A stretch of 6,307 nucleotides of DNA, from assembly GCA_029777935.1 (NCBI GenBank), contig JAKORH010000066.1, positions 1-6,307 of the forward strand. The letters are read 5' to 3'. Shown piece by piece: positions 1 through 6,307 of the stretch. This DNA comes from Pseudomonadota bacterium (GTDB lineage: Bacteria > Pseudomonadota > Gammaproteobacteria > Burkholderiales > Burkholderiaceae). Each line of letters opens with the position of its first letter. The first letter of the stretch is position 1. The position numbers were made by a program, and so were the translations under genes. The notes under the pieces are model-generated. The model was not told the DNA's origin. It saw only the letters and a list, made by a program, of their open reading frames with translations, and did no database searches.

Positions 1-3000
1 CCGGCGAGCGCCGCCTCGATGCGGCCGCGCTGCGTGACGCCGAGGTTGCCGCCCTCGGCGACGACCTTGCAGCGCAGGTCGCGGCCGTTGATGCGCACCG
101 CGTCGTTGGCGCGGTCGCCCACGTCGGCGTGCGACTCGCTCTCGGCCTTGACGTAGGTGCCGATGCCGCCGTTGTAGAGCAGGTCGACCGGCGCCTTCAG
201 GATCGCGCTCACGAGTTCGTTCGGCGCCAGCGTTTCGGCGGCGATGGCGAGCCGCTCGCGCACCTGCGGCGAGAGCGGCACGCTCTTCGCCGAGCGCGGC
301 CACACGCCGCCGCCGGCAGAGATCAGTTCGGCGTTGTAGTCGGCCCACGACGAGCGCGGCAGTTCGAAGAGGCGTTTGCGCTCGTCGAAGCTCTTCTCCG
401 GATCGGGGTTCGGGTCGAGGAAGACGTGGCGATGGTCGAAGGCGGCGACCAACCGGATGTGCGGGGACAGCAGCATGCCGTTGCCGAACACGTCGCCCGA
501 CATGTCGCCGATGCCGGCAACAGTGAAATCGGTCGCCTGCGTGTCGGTGCCCAGTTCGCGGAAGTGGCGCTTGACGCTCTCCCACGCGCCGCGCGCGGTG
601 ATGCCCATGCCCTTGTGGTCGTAGCCCGCGCTGCCGCCGGAGGCGAAGGCGTCACCCAGCCAGTGGCCATATTCCTCGCTGATGCCGTTGGCGTAGTCGG
701 AGAAGGTGGCGGTGCCCTTGTCGGCGGCGACCACGAGGTACGGGTCGTCGCCGTCGAAGCGCACGACCTGCGGCGGCGGCACCACTTTCCCGCCGACGAG
801 GTTGTCGGTCAGGTCGAGCAGCCCGCGCAGGTAGTCCTGGTAGCAGGCCACGCCTTCCTTCAGGTAGGCATCGCGGTCGGTCGGCGGAGGCGCCTTCTTC
901 AGGACGAAGCCGCCCTTGGAGCCGACCGGCACGATTACGGTGTTCTTCACCATCTGCGCCTTGACCAGCCCGAGCACCTCGGTGCGGAAGTCCTCCGGGC
1001 GGTCCGACCAGCGCAGCCCGCCGCGCGCGACCTTGCCACCGCGCAGGTGGATGCCTTCGAAGCGGATCGAATAGACGAAGATCTCGTACAGCGGCTTCGG
1101 CTCGGGCAGGCCCGGCACCTTGGCCGATTCGAACTTGAACGACAGGAACGATCGCCGCTCGCCCGCCGCGCCGCTCGCGCCGACGCCGGTGCGCCAGTAG
1201 TTGGTGCGCAGCGTGGCGAGCATCAGCGCCAGAAACTGGCGCAGCACGCGGTCCTCGTTCAGGTTCGTGACCTTCTCCAGCGCCTGCTCGATCGCCTGCT
1301 TCTGCCGCTCGGCCGCGTCGAGGTCCTGCTGCCCCGGATCGAACCGCAGCCGGAACAGCGACACCAGCAGGCGCGCGATGCGCGGATGCGCGGCGAGCGT
1401 GGCTTCGACGTACGCCTGCGACAGGCCGAAGCCGATCTGCTTCAGGTACTTCGCGTACGCGCGCAGGACGACGATCTCGTCGGCGGCCAGGCCCGCGAGC
1501 AGCACCAGGCGGTTGAAGTCGTCGCTTTCGATGCGGCCCGCGAACTCGCGCGCGAACGCGTCCTCGAACAGGCGCGCGACCGTCTCCAGTTCGGCGTTCT
1601 CCTCCATCCGCGCCCGCAGCGTGAAGTCGTGGATCCACACCTGCGCCGCACCGTCGGGGCCGATGCGGTACGGATTTTCGGACAGCACGCGTACGCCCAT
1701 GTGCTCGAGCATCGGCAGGCTTTCGGACAGCACCACCGGGCTGCCGGCGTGATAGATCTTGAAGCCGAGCGTGTCGTTGGAGCCGAGCGGGCGGTAGAAG
1801 CTGAGCACGAACGGTGATTCCCTGGTCAGCGAGTCGATCTTGCGCACGTCGGCCACGGCCGCCCGCGGCGTCACGCGCTCGCTGAAAGCGGCCGGGAAGG
1901 TACCGGCCCAGCGCTTGTACATCTGGATGCCGCGCGCTTCGCCTTCCTCTTCGATCAGCGCCTCGCGCAACTCGTCGTCCCAGCGGCGCGCGGCGGCGGC
2001 GAGCTTGCGTTCGATCTGGTGGCGCTCGTAAGGTGGAATCCTGCCCGGCGTCGTGCGCACCGTGAAATGGATGCGCGCAAGGATCACCTCGGACAGCATC
2101 ACGTCGAACTCGGCGCCGATGCCGTCGAAGGCGTCGATCAGGATCTGCTGGAACTTCAGCCGCAGATCGGTCGAGTACACCTCGCGCGGCACGAACACCA
2201 GGCACGAGACGAAGCGCTCGAACTGGTCCGGCCGGACGAAGATGCGCAGCCGCTGCCGTTCGCCGAGCTGCAGGATGCCGAGCGCGATCTCGTAGAAGTC
2301 ATCGGCGGAGATCTGGAACAGTTCGTCGCGCGGGAAGGTCTCGAACACGTGATCGAGTGCCTTGGCCAGATGGCTGCCGTGCAGGAAGCCCGCACGCGCG
2401 GCGACCGCGGCGAGCTTGCCGCGCAGCAACGGGATCTCGGTCACCCGCGCGCTGTAGGCGGTCGAGGTCAGCAGGCCGACGAAGCGGTGCTCGCCGATCA
2501 CGTCGCCTTGCGCGTTGTAGCGCTTGACGCCGATGTAGTCGGTGTAGCCCGGGCGGTGCACGGTCGAGCGCGTGTTGGCCTTGGTAACGATCACGATCGG
2601 CGCCGGCTTGCGCGCGAGCGCGCGCGCGGCGGCGGGCAGCGCGGCGAAGCTTTCGGACACCTTCTCGCCGGGCTGCTCGCGCAGCAGACCCAATCCGCTG
2701 CCGGCGACCAGCTTCAGCGCGTCGTTGCCGCCCTGGGTGACAAGGTCGTGCTGCCGGTAGCCGAGCAGCACGAAGTGATCCTCGAACAGCCACTGCAGGA
2801 ACGCACGCGACTCTGCTACTTCCTCGGGCGGAGGCGTGGGGGGGTGGCGGTCGAGTTCGGCGATCGCCTCGCGCAGGCGCCCCAGCATCGGCTTCCAGTC
2901 CTCGACCGCGGCGCGCACGTCGCCGAGCACGCGCTCGATGTCCTCCTGCACGTCGGCGCGCATCTGCGGTTCGACCAGCCGGTCGATCTCGATGTGCATC

Positions 3001-3473
3001 CACGATTCGCGCGGGGTATCGTCGGCGCTCCCATGCGGGCTGCGCGGCCGGATCGATCTGATTGTGCCGACGGCGTTGCGCTCGACTGCGAAGATCGGAT
3101 GCACGATCAGGTGCAGAGTCGAGCCGCGGCGATTGATCTCCATCGTGGCCGAATCGACCAGGAACGGCATGTCGTCATTGACCATCTCGATCACGGTGTG
3201 ACGCGACACCCAGCCGTGCTCGGCCGCGGTCGGCGACAGCACGCGCACTTTCGACCGGCCCGGTTCGCGCTTCGCGCCGAACTGCCAGTGCGACAGCAGC
3301 GCGCCCATCAGTTCCTCGGCGGGACGCTCGACGATGTCGTCCGGATCGACCTGGCGGAAGTACTCGCGCGCGAATACTTCGACCAGCGCGCGCTCGCCGG
3401 CCGGCGCATGCGCGAGTGCGAGCTTGACGACCTCCTCGATGCGCTCGATCTTGGCCGGATCGGTCACTTCCAT
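1..3473 (-). CDS. gdhB: NAD-specific glutamate dehydrogenase, 180-kDa class (3' end outside window)
   Basis: Oxidatively deaminates L-glutamate to 2-oxoglutarate and ammonium with NAD+ in the cytoplasm, a catabolic route for glutamate and amino acids that feed into it. I translated the frame from the ATG at 3473 to the window edge: 1157 codons with no stop. The family is about 1600 residues, so roughly the last 450 are missing. The N-terminal half has the ACT-like regulatory modules of this class (for example [17 protein letters not shown], 101-117). The catalytic part shows [10 protein letters not shown] (816-825), K843, and VGSKGG (850-855) whose K853 matches the catalytic lysine motif of glutamate dehydrogenases. 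It also shows a glycine-rich nucleotide-binding stretch [11 protein letters not shown] (987-997), NGGIGTYVK (1101-1109) and [14 protein letters not shown] (1138-1151). The start is fixed by a good Shine-Dalgarno six bases upstream and by an N-terminus aligning with the Pseudomonas enzyme from memory. The symbol follows Pseudomonas usage. The gene is divergent from aroC. Family identity is very secure; allosteric regulation cannot be read here. Confidence 0.97.
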   Translation of the reverse strand, partial: MEVTDPAKIERIEEVVKLALAHAPAGERALVEVFAREYFRQVDPDDIVERPAEELMGALLSHWQFGAKREPGRSKVRVLSPTAAEHGWVSRHTVIEMVNDDMPFLVDSATMEINRRGSTLHLIVHPIFAVERNAVGTIRSIRPRSPHGSADDTPRESWMHIEIDRLVEPQMRADVQEDIERVLGDVRAAVEDWKPMLGRLREAIAELDRHPPTPPPEEVAESRAFLQWLFEDHFVLLGYRQHDLVTQGGNDALKLVAGSGLGLLREQPGEKVSESFAALPAAARALARKPAPIVIVTKANTRSTVHRPGYTDYIGVKRYNAQGDVIGEHRFVGLLTSTAYSARVTEIPLLRGKLAAVAARAGFLHGSHLAKALDHVFETFPRDELFQISADDFYEIALGILQLGERQRLRIFVRPDQFERFVSCLVFVPREVYSTDLRLKFQQILIDAFDGIGAEFDVMLSEVILARIHFTVRTTPGRIPPYERHQIERKLAAAARRWDDELREALIEEEGEARGIQMYKRWAGTFPAAFSERVTPRAAVADVRKIDSLTRESPFVLSFYRPLGSNDTLGFKIYHAGSPVVLSESLPMLEHMGVRVLSENPYRIGPDGAAQVWIHDFTLRARMEENAELETVARLFEDAFAREFAGRIESDDFNRLVLLAGLAADEIVVLRAYAKYLKQIGFGLSQAYVEATLAAHPRIARLLVSLFRLRFDPGQQDLDAAERQKQAIEQALEKVTNLNEDRVLRQFLALMLATLRTNYWRTGVGASGAAGERRSFLSFKFESAKVPGLPEPKPLYEIFVYSIRFEGIHLRGGKVARGGLRWSDRPEDFRTEVLGLVKAQMVKNTVIVPVGSKGGFVLKKAPPPTDRDAYLKEGVACYQDYLRGLLDLTDNLVGGKVVPPPQVVRFDGDDPYLVVAADKGTATFSDYANGISEEYGHWLGDAFASGGSAGYDHKGMGITARGAWESVKRHFRELGTDTQATDFTVAGIGDMSGDVFGNGMLLSPHIRLVAAFDHRHVFLDPNPDPEKSFDERKRLFELPRSSWADYNAELISAGGGVWPRSAKSVPLSPQVRERLAIAAETLAPNELVSAILKAPVDLLYNGGIGTYVKAESESHADVGDRANDAVRINGRDLRCKVVAEGGNLGVTQRGRIEAALA

Positions 3474-3479
3474 GGACGG

Positions 3480-3485
3480 TCTCCC
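3480..3485 (-). promoter_or_regulatory. Ribosome binding site of the glutamate dehydrogenase gene
   Basis: Read on the minus strand the bases are GGGAGA, followed by six bases and then the ATG at 3473. This is a close Shine-Dalgarno match at good spacing. It supports the 3473 start over any internal one and contrasts with the divergent neighbour aroC, which has no such site. Confidence 0.7.
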
Positions 3486-3511
3486 GTTTTCTTCTTGCGG
3501 TGGCGGCCGCA

Positions 3512-3517
3512 TTTATA
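3512..3517 (-). promoter_or_regulatory. Candidate -10 box for the glutamate dehydrogenase gene
   Basis: The minus strand reads TATAAA here, five of six matches to the sigma-70 -10 consensus in an otherwise GC-rich stretch. Transcription would start near 3505 and give a leader of about 30 bases that includes the Shine-Dalgarno. No good -35 box lies 16-18 bases upstream (GCCATT at 17), so the promoter would be weak or activator-dependent, or the call is wrong. Confidence 0.35.
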
Positions 3518-3534
3518 CGCGTAAGCGCACTTAC
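3516..3534. promoter_or_regulatory. Palindromic bases between the divergent starts, possible operator
   Basis: Two symmetric sequences are crowded here: the 8-bp palindrome TACGCGTA (3516-3523) and the inverted repeat GTAAG-CGCA-CTTAC (3521-3534, 5-bp arms, 4-base centre). They lie between the candidate -10 boxes of the two divergent genes, where a bound regulator could affect both. I recognise no specific regulator site, and short palindromes arise easily by chance, so the operator role is inference. Confidence 0.25.
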
Positions 3535-3537
3535 AAT
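3532..3537 (+). promoter_or_regulatory. Candidate -10 box for aroC, placing the transcript start at the ATG
   Basis: TACAAT matches five of six bases of the sigma-70 -10 consensus. With standard geometry (hexamer at -12 to -7), +1 is position 3544, the A of the aroC ATG, which would give a leaderless mRNA. No recognisable -35 box sits 17 bases upstream (GCATTT). The absence of a Shine-Dalgarno before aroC agrees with the leaderless reading, but the call rests on one hexamer. Confidence 0.35.
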
Positions 3538-3543
3538 GGCCGC

Positions 3544-4653
3544 ATGTCCGGCTCGACCTTCGGCCACCTGTTCCGCGTCACCAACTTCGGCGAATCGCAC
3601 GGACCGGCGATCGGCTGCGTGATCGACGGCTGCCCGCCGGGACTCGGGATTTCCGAGGCGGACCTGCAACCGGATCTCGAGCGGCGCAAGCCGGGCACAT
3701 CGCGCCACGTGACCCAGCGGCGTGAATCGGACCGCGCCGAGATCCTGTCCGGCGTGTACCAGGGCAAGACGACCGGCACGCCGATCGCGATCCTGATTCG
3801 CAACGAGGACCAGAAGAGCAAGGACTACGACAGCCTCGTCGATACGTTCCGCCCCGGCCACGCGGACTACACGTACTGGCGCAAGTACGGTTTTCGCGAT
3901 CCGCGCGGCGGTGGACGTTCATCGGCGCGGCTGACCGCGCCGATGGTCGCGGCCGGCGCGCTGGCGAAGAAGTGGCTGCACGAGAACTTCGGCACGCGCG
4001 TGCGGGGCTGCCTGGAGCAACTCGGGCCGATCGAGGTCGCGTTCGAGGCGTGGGAGTACGTCGACGCCAATCCGTTCTTCGCGCCGAACGCGGCGATCGT
4101 GCCGCAGCTCGAGGAGTTCATGGACGAGCTGCGCAAGCGCGGCGATTCCTGCGGCGCGCGCATCCGCGTGTGCGCGACCAACGTACCGGTCGGGCTCGGC
4201 AGCCCGTTGTACGACAAGCTCGATGCCGACATCGCGTACGCGCTGATGGGCATCAACGCGGCCAAGGGCGTGGAGATCGGGGCCGGATTCAGGTCGATCA
4301 TGCAACTCGGCAGCGAGCACGGCGACGAGCTGACGCCGGAGGGCTTCCTGACCAATCGCGCGGGCGGCGTACTCGGCGGCATCTCGAGCGGGCAGGACAT
4401 CGAAGCGTCGATCGCGATCAAGCCGACCTCGAGCATCCGCATCGCACGCCGCTCGATCAACCGGCGCAACGAGCCGGTGACGGTCGAAACGCACGGCCGC
4501 CACGATCCGTGCGTGGGCATCCGCGCCACGCCGATCGCCGAGGCGATGCTGGCGCTGGTGCTGATTGACCACGTGCTGCTGCACCGGGCGCAGAACGCGG
4601 ACGTGGTGCATGAGGTCGCGCCGATCGCGGGCGCGGTCGAGAAACCGAGGTGA
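3544..4653 (+). CDS. aroC: Chorismate synthase
   Basis: Cytoplasmic enzyme for the last step of the shikimate pathway: 5-enolpyruvylshikimate 3-phosphate loses phosphate to give chorismate, precursor of Phe, Tyr, Trp, folate and quinones. It needs reduced FMN. The protein is 369 residues (the E. coli enzyme is about 361) and complete. All three family signatures are present: [18 protein letters not shown] (16-33), [10 protein letters not shown] (123-132) and [17 protein letters not shown] (319-335). The active-site histidines appear as H19 in GESHG and H106 in RPGHADY. The second signature has Leu130 where many bacteria have Glu; I recall the same Leu in Burkholderia. The frame stays open upstream to 3334, inside the divergent dehydrogenase gene, but the N-terminus [20 protein letters not shown] fits the family start, so 3544 is chosen. 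No Shine-Dalgarno precedes it. A REP doublet begins 8 bases after the stop. Identity is certain. Confidence 0.98.
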   Translation: MSGSTFGHLFRVTNFGESHGPAIGCVIDGCPPGLGISEADLQPDLERRKPGTSRHVTQRRESDRAEILSGVYQGKTTGTPIAILIRNEDQKSKDYDSLVDTFRPGHADYTYWRKYGFRDPRGGGRSSARLTAPMVAAGALAKKWLHENFGTRVRGCLEQLGPIEVAFEAWEYVDANPFFAPNAAIVPQLEEFMDELRKRGDSCGARIRVCATNVPVGLGSPLYDKLDADIAYALMGINAAKGVEIGAGFRSIMQLGSEHGDELTPEGFLTNRAGGVLGGISSGQDIEASIAIKPTSSIRIARRSINRRNEPVTVETHGRHDPCVGIRATPIAEAMLALVLIDHVLLHRAQNADVVHEVAPIAGAVEKPR

Positions 4654-4660
4654 GTATCCT

Positions 4661-4730
4661 GTCGCCCCGGCGCAGGCCGGGGCCCAATTGCCAGCGTCGC
4701 GAATTGGGCCCCGGCCTGCGCCGGGGCGAC
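4661..4730. repeat. Inverted pair of REP-like hairpins (REPIN/BIME-type element)
   Basis: A perfect 29-bp inverted repeat: left arm 4661-4689, right arm 4702-4730, with a 12-base loop at 4690-4701. Each arm carries its own small palindrome with a 7-bp stem and 4-base loop: CCCCGGC-GCAG-GCCGGGG at 4665-4682 and CCCCGGC-CTGC-GCCGGGG at 4709-4726. Each is flanked on its outer side by GTCG (or its complement CGAC), reminiscent of the tetranucleotide head of REP elements. Mirror-image REP pairs of this kind are usually dispersed in many intergenic copies and moved by RAYT transposases; no RAYT gene is in this window. Conceptual translation yields the familiar artefact peptides PVAPAQAGAQ and RRRPGP. 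It starts 8 bases after the aroC stop, so it may slow transcription or protect the aroC mRNA 3' end, but no T-run follows as a classic terminator would have. Confidence 0.85.
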
Positions 4731-4828
4731 GAGCGATCGCGCGTTCTCACACAGACTTGCGCTGGCGGGGTGGAGCGTTGCGACGTTCGTATCCAGCGGA
4801 TCCGCACGCTGAATGGGGGATCGTTTGC
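4731..4828. other. Leader region before the M48 peptidase gene
   Basis: About 100 bases between the REP doublet and the peptidase start. I see no gene and no convincing sigma-70 promoter: TTGCGA at 4778-4783 has no -10 partner 16-18 bases on. Just upstream of the Shine-Dalgarno lie a perfect 10-bp palindrome GCGGATCCGC (4796-4805) and an overlapping inverted repeat CAGCG (4794-4798) / CGCTG (4807-4811), which could form a small hairpin in the leader. Confidence 0.4.
4815..4820 (+). promoter_or_regulatory. Ribosome binding site of the M48 peptidase gene
   Basis: GGGGGA stands eight bases before the ATG at 4829. This purine-rich site selects that start, since the frame is open further upstream through the REP doublet to 4565, where the translation is only repeat-derived artefact. 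Confidence 0.65.
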
Positions 4829-5650
4829 ATGAAGGCTCAGTTTCGGCGGCGGCTGGCGTTGCTCGCGTTCGGTGCCGCTGCATTGATGACGGGTTGCCAG
4901 ACCGTCCAGACCACGCGCGGCGGCACGGTCGGAGTGACGCGGGAGCAGCAGATGTCCCCGCTGGTGTCGCGCGCACAGGTCGACGCGGCCGCGGGGCAGC
5001 AGTACGTCGCGGTGCTGAAGGAATCGAACCAGAAGGGGCAGCTCAACCGCGACCCGGCGCAGACCGAGCGCGTGCGTCGCATCGCGCAGCGGCTGATCCC
5101 GCAGACGGCCGTGTTCCGTGACGACGCGCGGTCCTGGAAGTGGGAAGTCAACGTGATCACGTCCGATCAGGTAAACGCGTGGTGCATGCCGGGCGGCAAG
5201 ATTGCCGTCTACACGGGGCTGATCGACAAACTGAAGATCACCGACGACGAGCTTGCGGCCGTGATCGGCCACGAGATCGCGCACGCGCTGCGCGAACACG
5301 CGCGCGAGCGGATGTCGCGTGCGGCGCCGGTCAGCCTCGGTGTCGAGATCCTCGGCGCCGTGTACGGTCAGGGCGCGGCCGACCTGGGCAATCTGTTCGG
5401 ACAGGCGTTCTTCGTGCTTCCTAACAGCCGGGAGAACGAACAGGAAGCTGACCGCATCGGCGTCGAGTTGGCAGCGCGCGCCGGCTACGACCCGCGCGCC
5501 GCCGTATCGCTCTGGAACAAGATGAGCAAGCTGGATGGCAGTGCGCCGCCGCAGTGGCTGTCGACGCATCCATCGCACGAATCGCGCGTGCGCGACCTGC
5601 AGGACTACTCGCAGCGCGTAATGCCGCTGTACGAGAAGGCGCGCCGTTAG
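4829..5650 (+). CDS. M48 family zinc metallopeptidase, lipoprotein (LoiP/BepA-like)
   Basis: Probable membrane-anchored zinc endopeptidase facing the periplasm; relatives LoiP (YggG) and BepA act in outer-membrane and envelope protein quality control. The protein has 273 residues (E. coli LoiP is about 250). It begins with a charged n-region and hydrophobic core ending in LMTGC, so Cys23 is the likely lipidated residue; Met at -3 is a tolerated but less common lipobox base. The zinc motif HEIAH is at 148-152, with E149 as the catalytic base. The third ligand is E204 in ENEQEADRIG (202-211), fitting the ExxAD pattern, and H247 in STHPSHESR (245-253) matches the conserved C-terminal THP histidine. 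A Gly/Ala-rich hydrophobic stretch follows HEIAH. No TPR domain is present, so it is closer in size to LoiP than to BepA. Substrate and exact cellular partner are unknown. It follows aroC by 175 bases, and its stop overlaps the convergent dioxygenase stop. Confidence 0.93.
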   Translation: MKAQFRRRLALLAFGAAALMTGCQTVQTTRGGTVGVTREQQMSPLVSRAQVDAAAGQQYVAVLKESNQKGQLNRDPAQTERVRRIAQRLIPQTAVFRDDARSWKWEVNVITSDQVNAWCMPGGKIAVYTGLIDKLKITDDELAAVIGHEIAHALREHARERMSRAAPVSLGVEILGAVYGQGAADLGNLFGQAFFVLPNSRENEQEADRIGVELAARAGYDPRAAVSLWNKMSKLDGSAPPQWLSTHPSHESRVRDLQDYSQRVMPLYEKARR

Positions 5651-6307
5651 TCCACGACGAGATCGACATCGGCCGCTGCGCGAGTGCCGCGCGCGAGCGG
5701 ATGGGTCGATTCGGTCGGCCGCAGCGTCAAGGTGACCGCCGCGCGCTCGGCGTCGCTCAATCGGCGGTACAGGAAGTCGCCTGCGTTGCCGGGCTCGTTC
5801 GCCAGATAGAGCTGCGTGGCGAGCGGCGCGAACCCGTCGCCCTCGATCCGAACATGGATGTGCGCGGTGCGGCCGGGATAGGGCACCGGCTGGATCGTGC
5901 GGAATTGAAACGCGCCGGCAGCGTCGGTGCGCGTGGTGCCGTAGCCCTGGAAGTTGGGGTCGCGCTCGGATGCGGGGCCGCCGGCCGGATGGTGATAGAT
6001 CGCGTTGGCGTCACACTGCCAGATCTCGACGCGCGCGTCGGCGATCGGCCCGCGCCTCGACAGAAAGTGTCCGGTCAGGAACAGCGGCATGCCCCGGGTC
6101 AGCAGGCGGTCGCCGTCGAACACGAGCAGGTCGTTGTCCGTCTGCGCCGGGCGTTCGATCGCGGCGCGCGGATAGAACGGTCCGAGCGTCTGCGCCGGTG
6201 TGGCGCGGTGCTCACGATTGGTCTGTGTGCCGGCGATCGCGGGCGCGACGGCGAGCGCGCCGAGCGCGGCCAGTGCGCGCCGTCGGCGCAGCGTGGGCAG
6301 ATTGTCG
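5647..6307 (-). CDS. Intradiol ring-cleavage dioxygenase with Tat-like signal (5' end outside window)
   Basis: Member of the non-haem Fe(III) intradiol dioxygenase family (protocatechuate 3,4-dioxygenase/catechol 1,2-dioxygenase fold), which opens catecholic rings between the two hydroxyls. The frame runs from the edge (first full codon at 6306) to TAA at 5649-5647: 219 residues, with probably only a few N-terminal ones missing. All four iron ligands are visible: Tyr in NAIYHHP (codon at 5997), Tyr in PVPYPG (codon 5880), and both His of HIHV (codons 5862 and 5856). TLGPFYP and VEIWQCDA are further family motifs. The N-terminus has RRRRALAALGALAV followed by APAIAG, an arginine-rich, Tat-like signal with an AxA-type cleavage site, so the enzyme is probably exported. 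The first ATG wholly inside the window (6123) would cut off the signal and TLGPFYP, so it is not the start. Substrate cannot be told; it is a stand-alone single-domain member, not evidently a PcaGH pair. Confidence 0.92.
   Translation of the reverse strand, partial: DNLPTLRRRRALAALGALAVAPAIAGTQTNREHRATPAQTLGPFYPRAAIERPAQTDNDLLVFDGDRLLTRGMPLFLTGHFLSRRGPIADARVEIWQCDANAIYHHPAGGPASERDPNFQGYGTTRTDAAGAFQFRTIQPVPYPGRTAHIHVRIEGDGFAPLATQLYLANEPGNAGDFLYRRLSDAERAAVTLTLRPTESTHPLARGTRAAADVDLVVD

Noticed and set aside
129..1817. A 562-residue open frame on the plus strand
   Set aside because: It lies fully antisense to the dehydrogenase catalytic region, whose motifs are unambiguous. Its composition is rich in Arg, Ala, Val, Asp and Gln without recognisable domains, as expected for the reverse complement of a GC-rich gene.
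652..2205. A 517-residue minus-strand frame within the dehydrogenase
   Set aside because: Same strand but a different phase from the gene; its Arg/Gly/Ala-rich translation is a frame-shifted shadow. The true frame has no stop across this whole span, so it is not evidence of a frameshift.
2019..3524. A 501-residue open frame on the plus strand
   Set aside because: Antisense to the N-terminal half of the dehydrogenase and crossing its start; low-complexity His/Arg/Asp-rich translation with no motif.
4661..4730. Rho-independent terminator for aroC
   Set aside because: The stem is strong, but the arms are REP-type and no T-run follows the stem (GAGCGATCGC comes next). A role in termination is possible but not supported as a classic terminator.
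4565..4828. Longer N-terminus for the M48 peptidase
   Set aside because: The frame is open upstream, but it overlaps the aroC end and the repeat. The ATG at 4829 has a Shine-Dalgarno and begins a lipoprotein signal.
4650..4832. A 60-residue plus-strand frame bridging aroC and the peptidase gene
   Set aside because: Mostly translated REP doublet (SPRRRPGP, GPGLRRGDE), a known artefact of such repeats; no ribosome binding site.
3867..4976. A 369-residue minus-strand frame opposite aroC
   Set aside because: Overlaps aroC antisense and reads through the REP doublet (giving APAQAGAQ-type peptide); no domain. Its length equals that of AroC by coincidence.
4457..5578. A 373-residue minus-strand frame opposite the aroC end and the peptidase
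   Set aside because: Antisense to two genes with clear catalytic motifs; the centre is translated REP repeat.

Overview
The window is GC-rich DNA packed with long reading frames in every frame. It looks like a chromosomal segment of a betaproteobacterium. The best clue is the chorismate synthase, whose sequence (for example [12 protein letters not shown] and [11 protein letters not shown]) resembles from memory the Burkholderiales form more than the xanthomonad or enteric forms. The exact genus cannot be read from the sequence.

Layout. Positions 1-3473 (minus strand) hold the first 1157 residues of a large NAD-dependent glutamate dehydrogenase of the roughly 1600-residue (180 kDa) class; its C-terminus lies outside the window. 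A 70-base divergent intergenic region (3474-3543) separates it from aroC, chorismate synthase (3544-4653, plus strand). A 175-base gap (4654-4828) follows. It contains a perfect 29-bp inverted repeat (4661-4730) built of two mirror-image REP-like hairpins, a REPIN/BIME-type element. Next is a Zn-dependent M48 family peptidase with a lipoprotein signal (4829-5650, plus). It meets, tail to tail with a 4-base overlap, a probably exported intradiol ring-cleavage dioxygenase (5647-6307, minus) that runs off the right edge only a few residues short of its start.

How the genes fit together. They do not form one pathway. The dehydrogenase feeds glutamate carbon into the TCA cycle, AroC closes the shikimate pathway, the M48 protein probably does envelope protein quality control, and the dioxygenase may oxidise catechol-like aromatics in the periplasm. 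aroC and the peptidase gene share a direction, but the REP doublet lies between them and the peptidase gene has its own ribosome binding site. There are no RNA genes, CRISPR arrays, insertion sequences or phage genes that I can see.

I found no convincing undescribed system. The points most worth a second look are the REP doublet, a possible leaderless aroC transcript whose predicted start coincides with the ATG, the compact divergent promoter region, the overlapping convergent stop codons, and the exported intradiol dioxygenase. The very long alternative frames inside the dehydrogenase gene are high-GC shadows.
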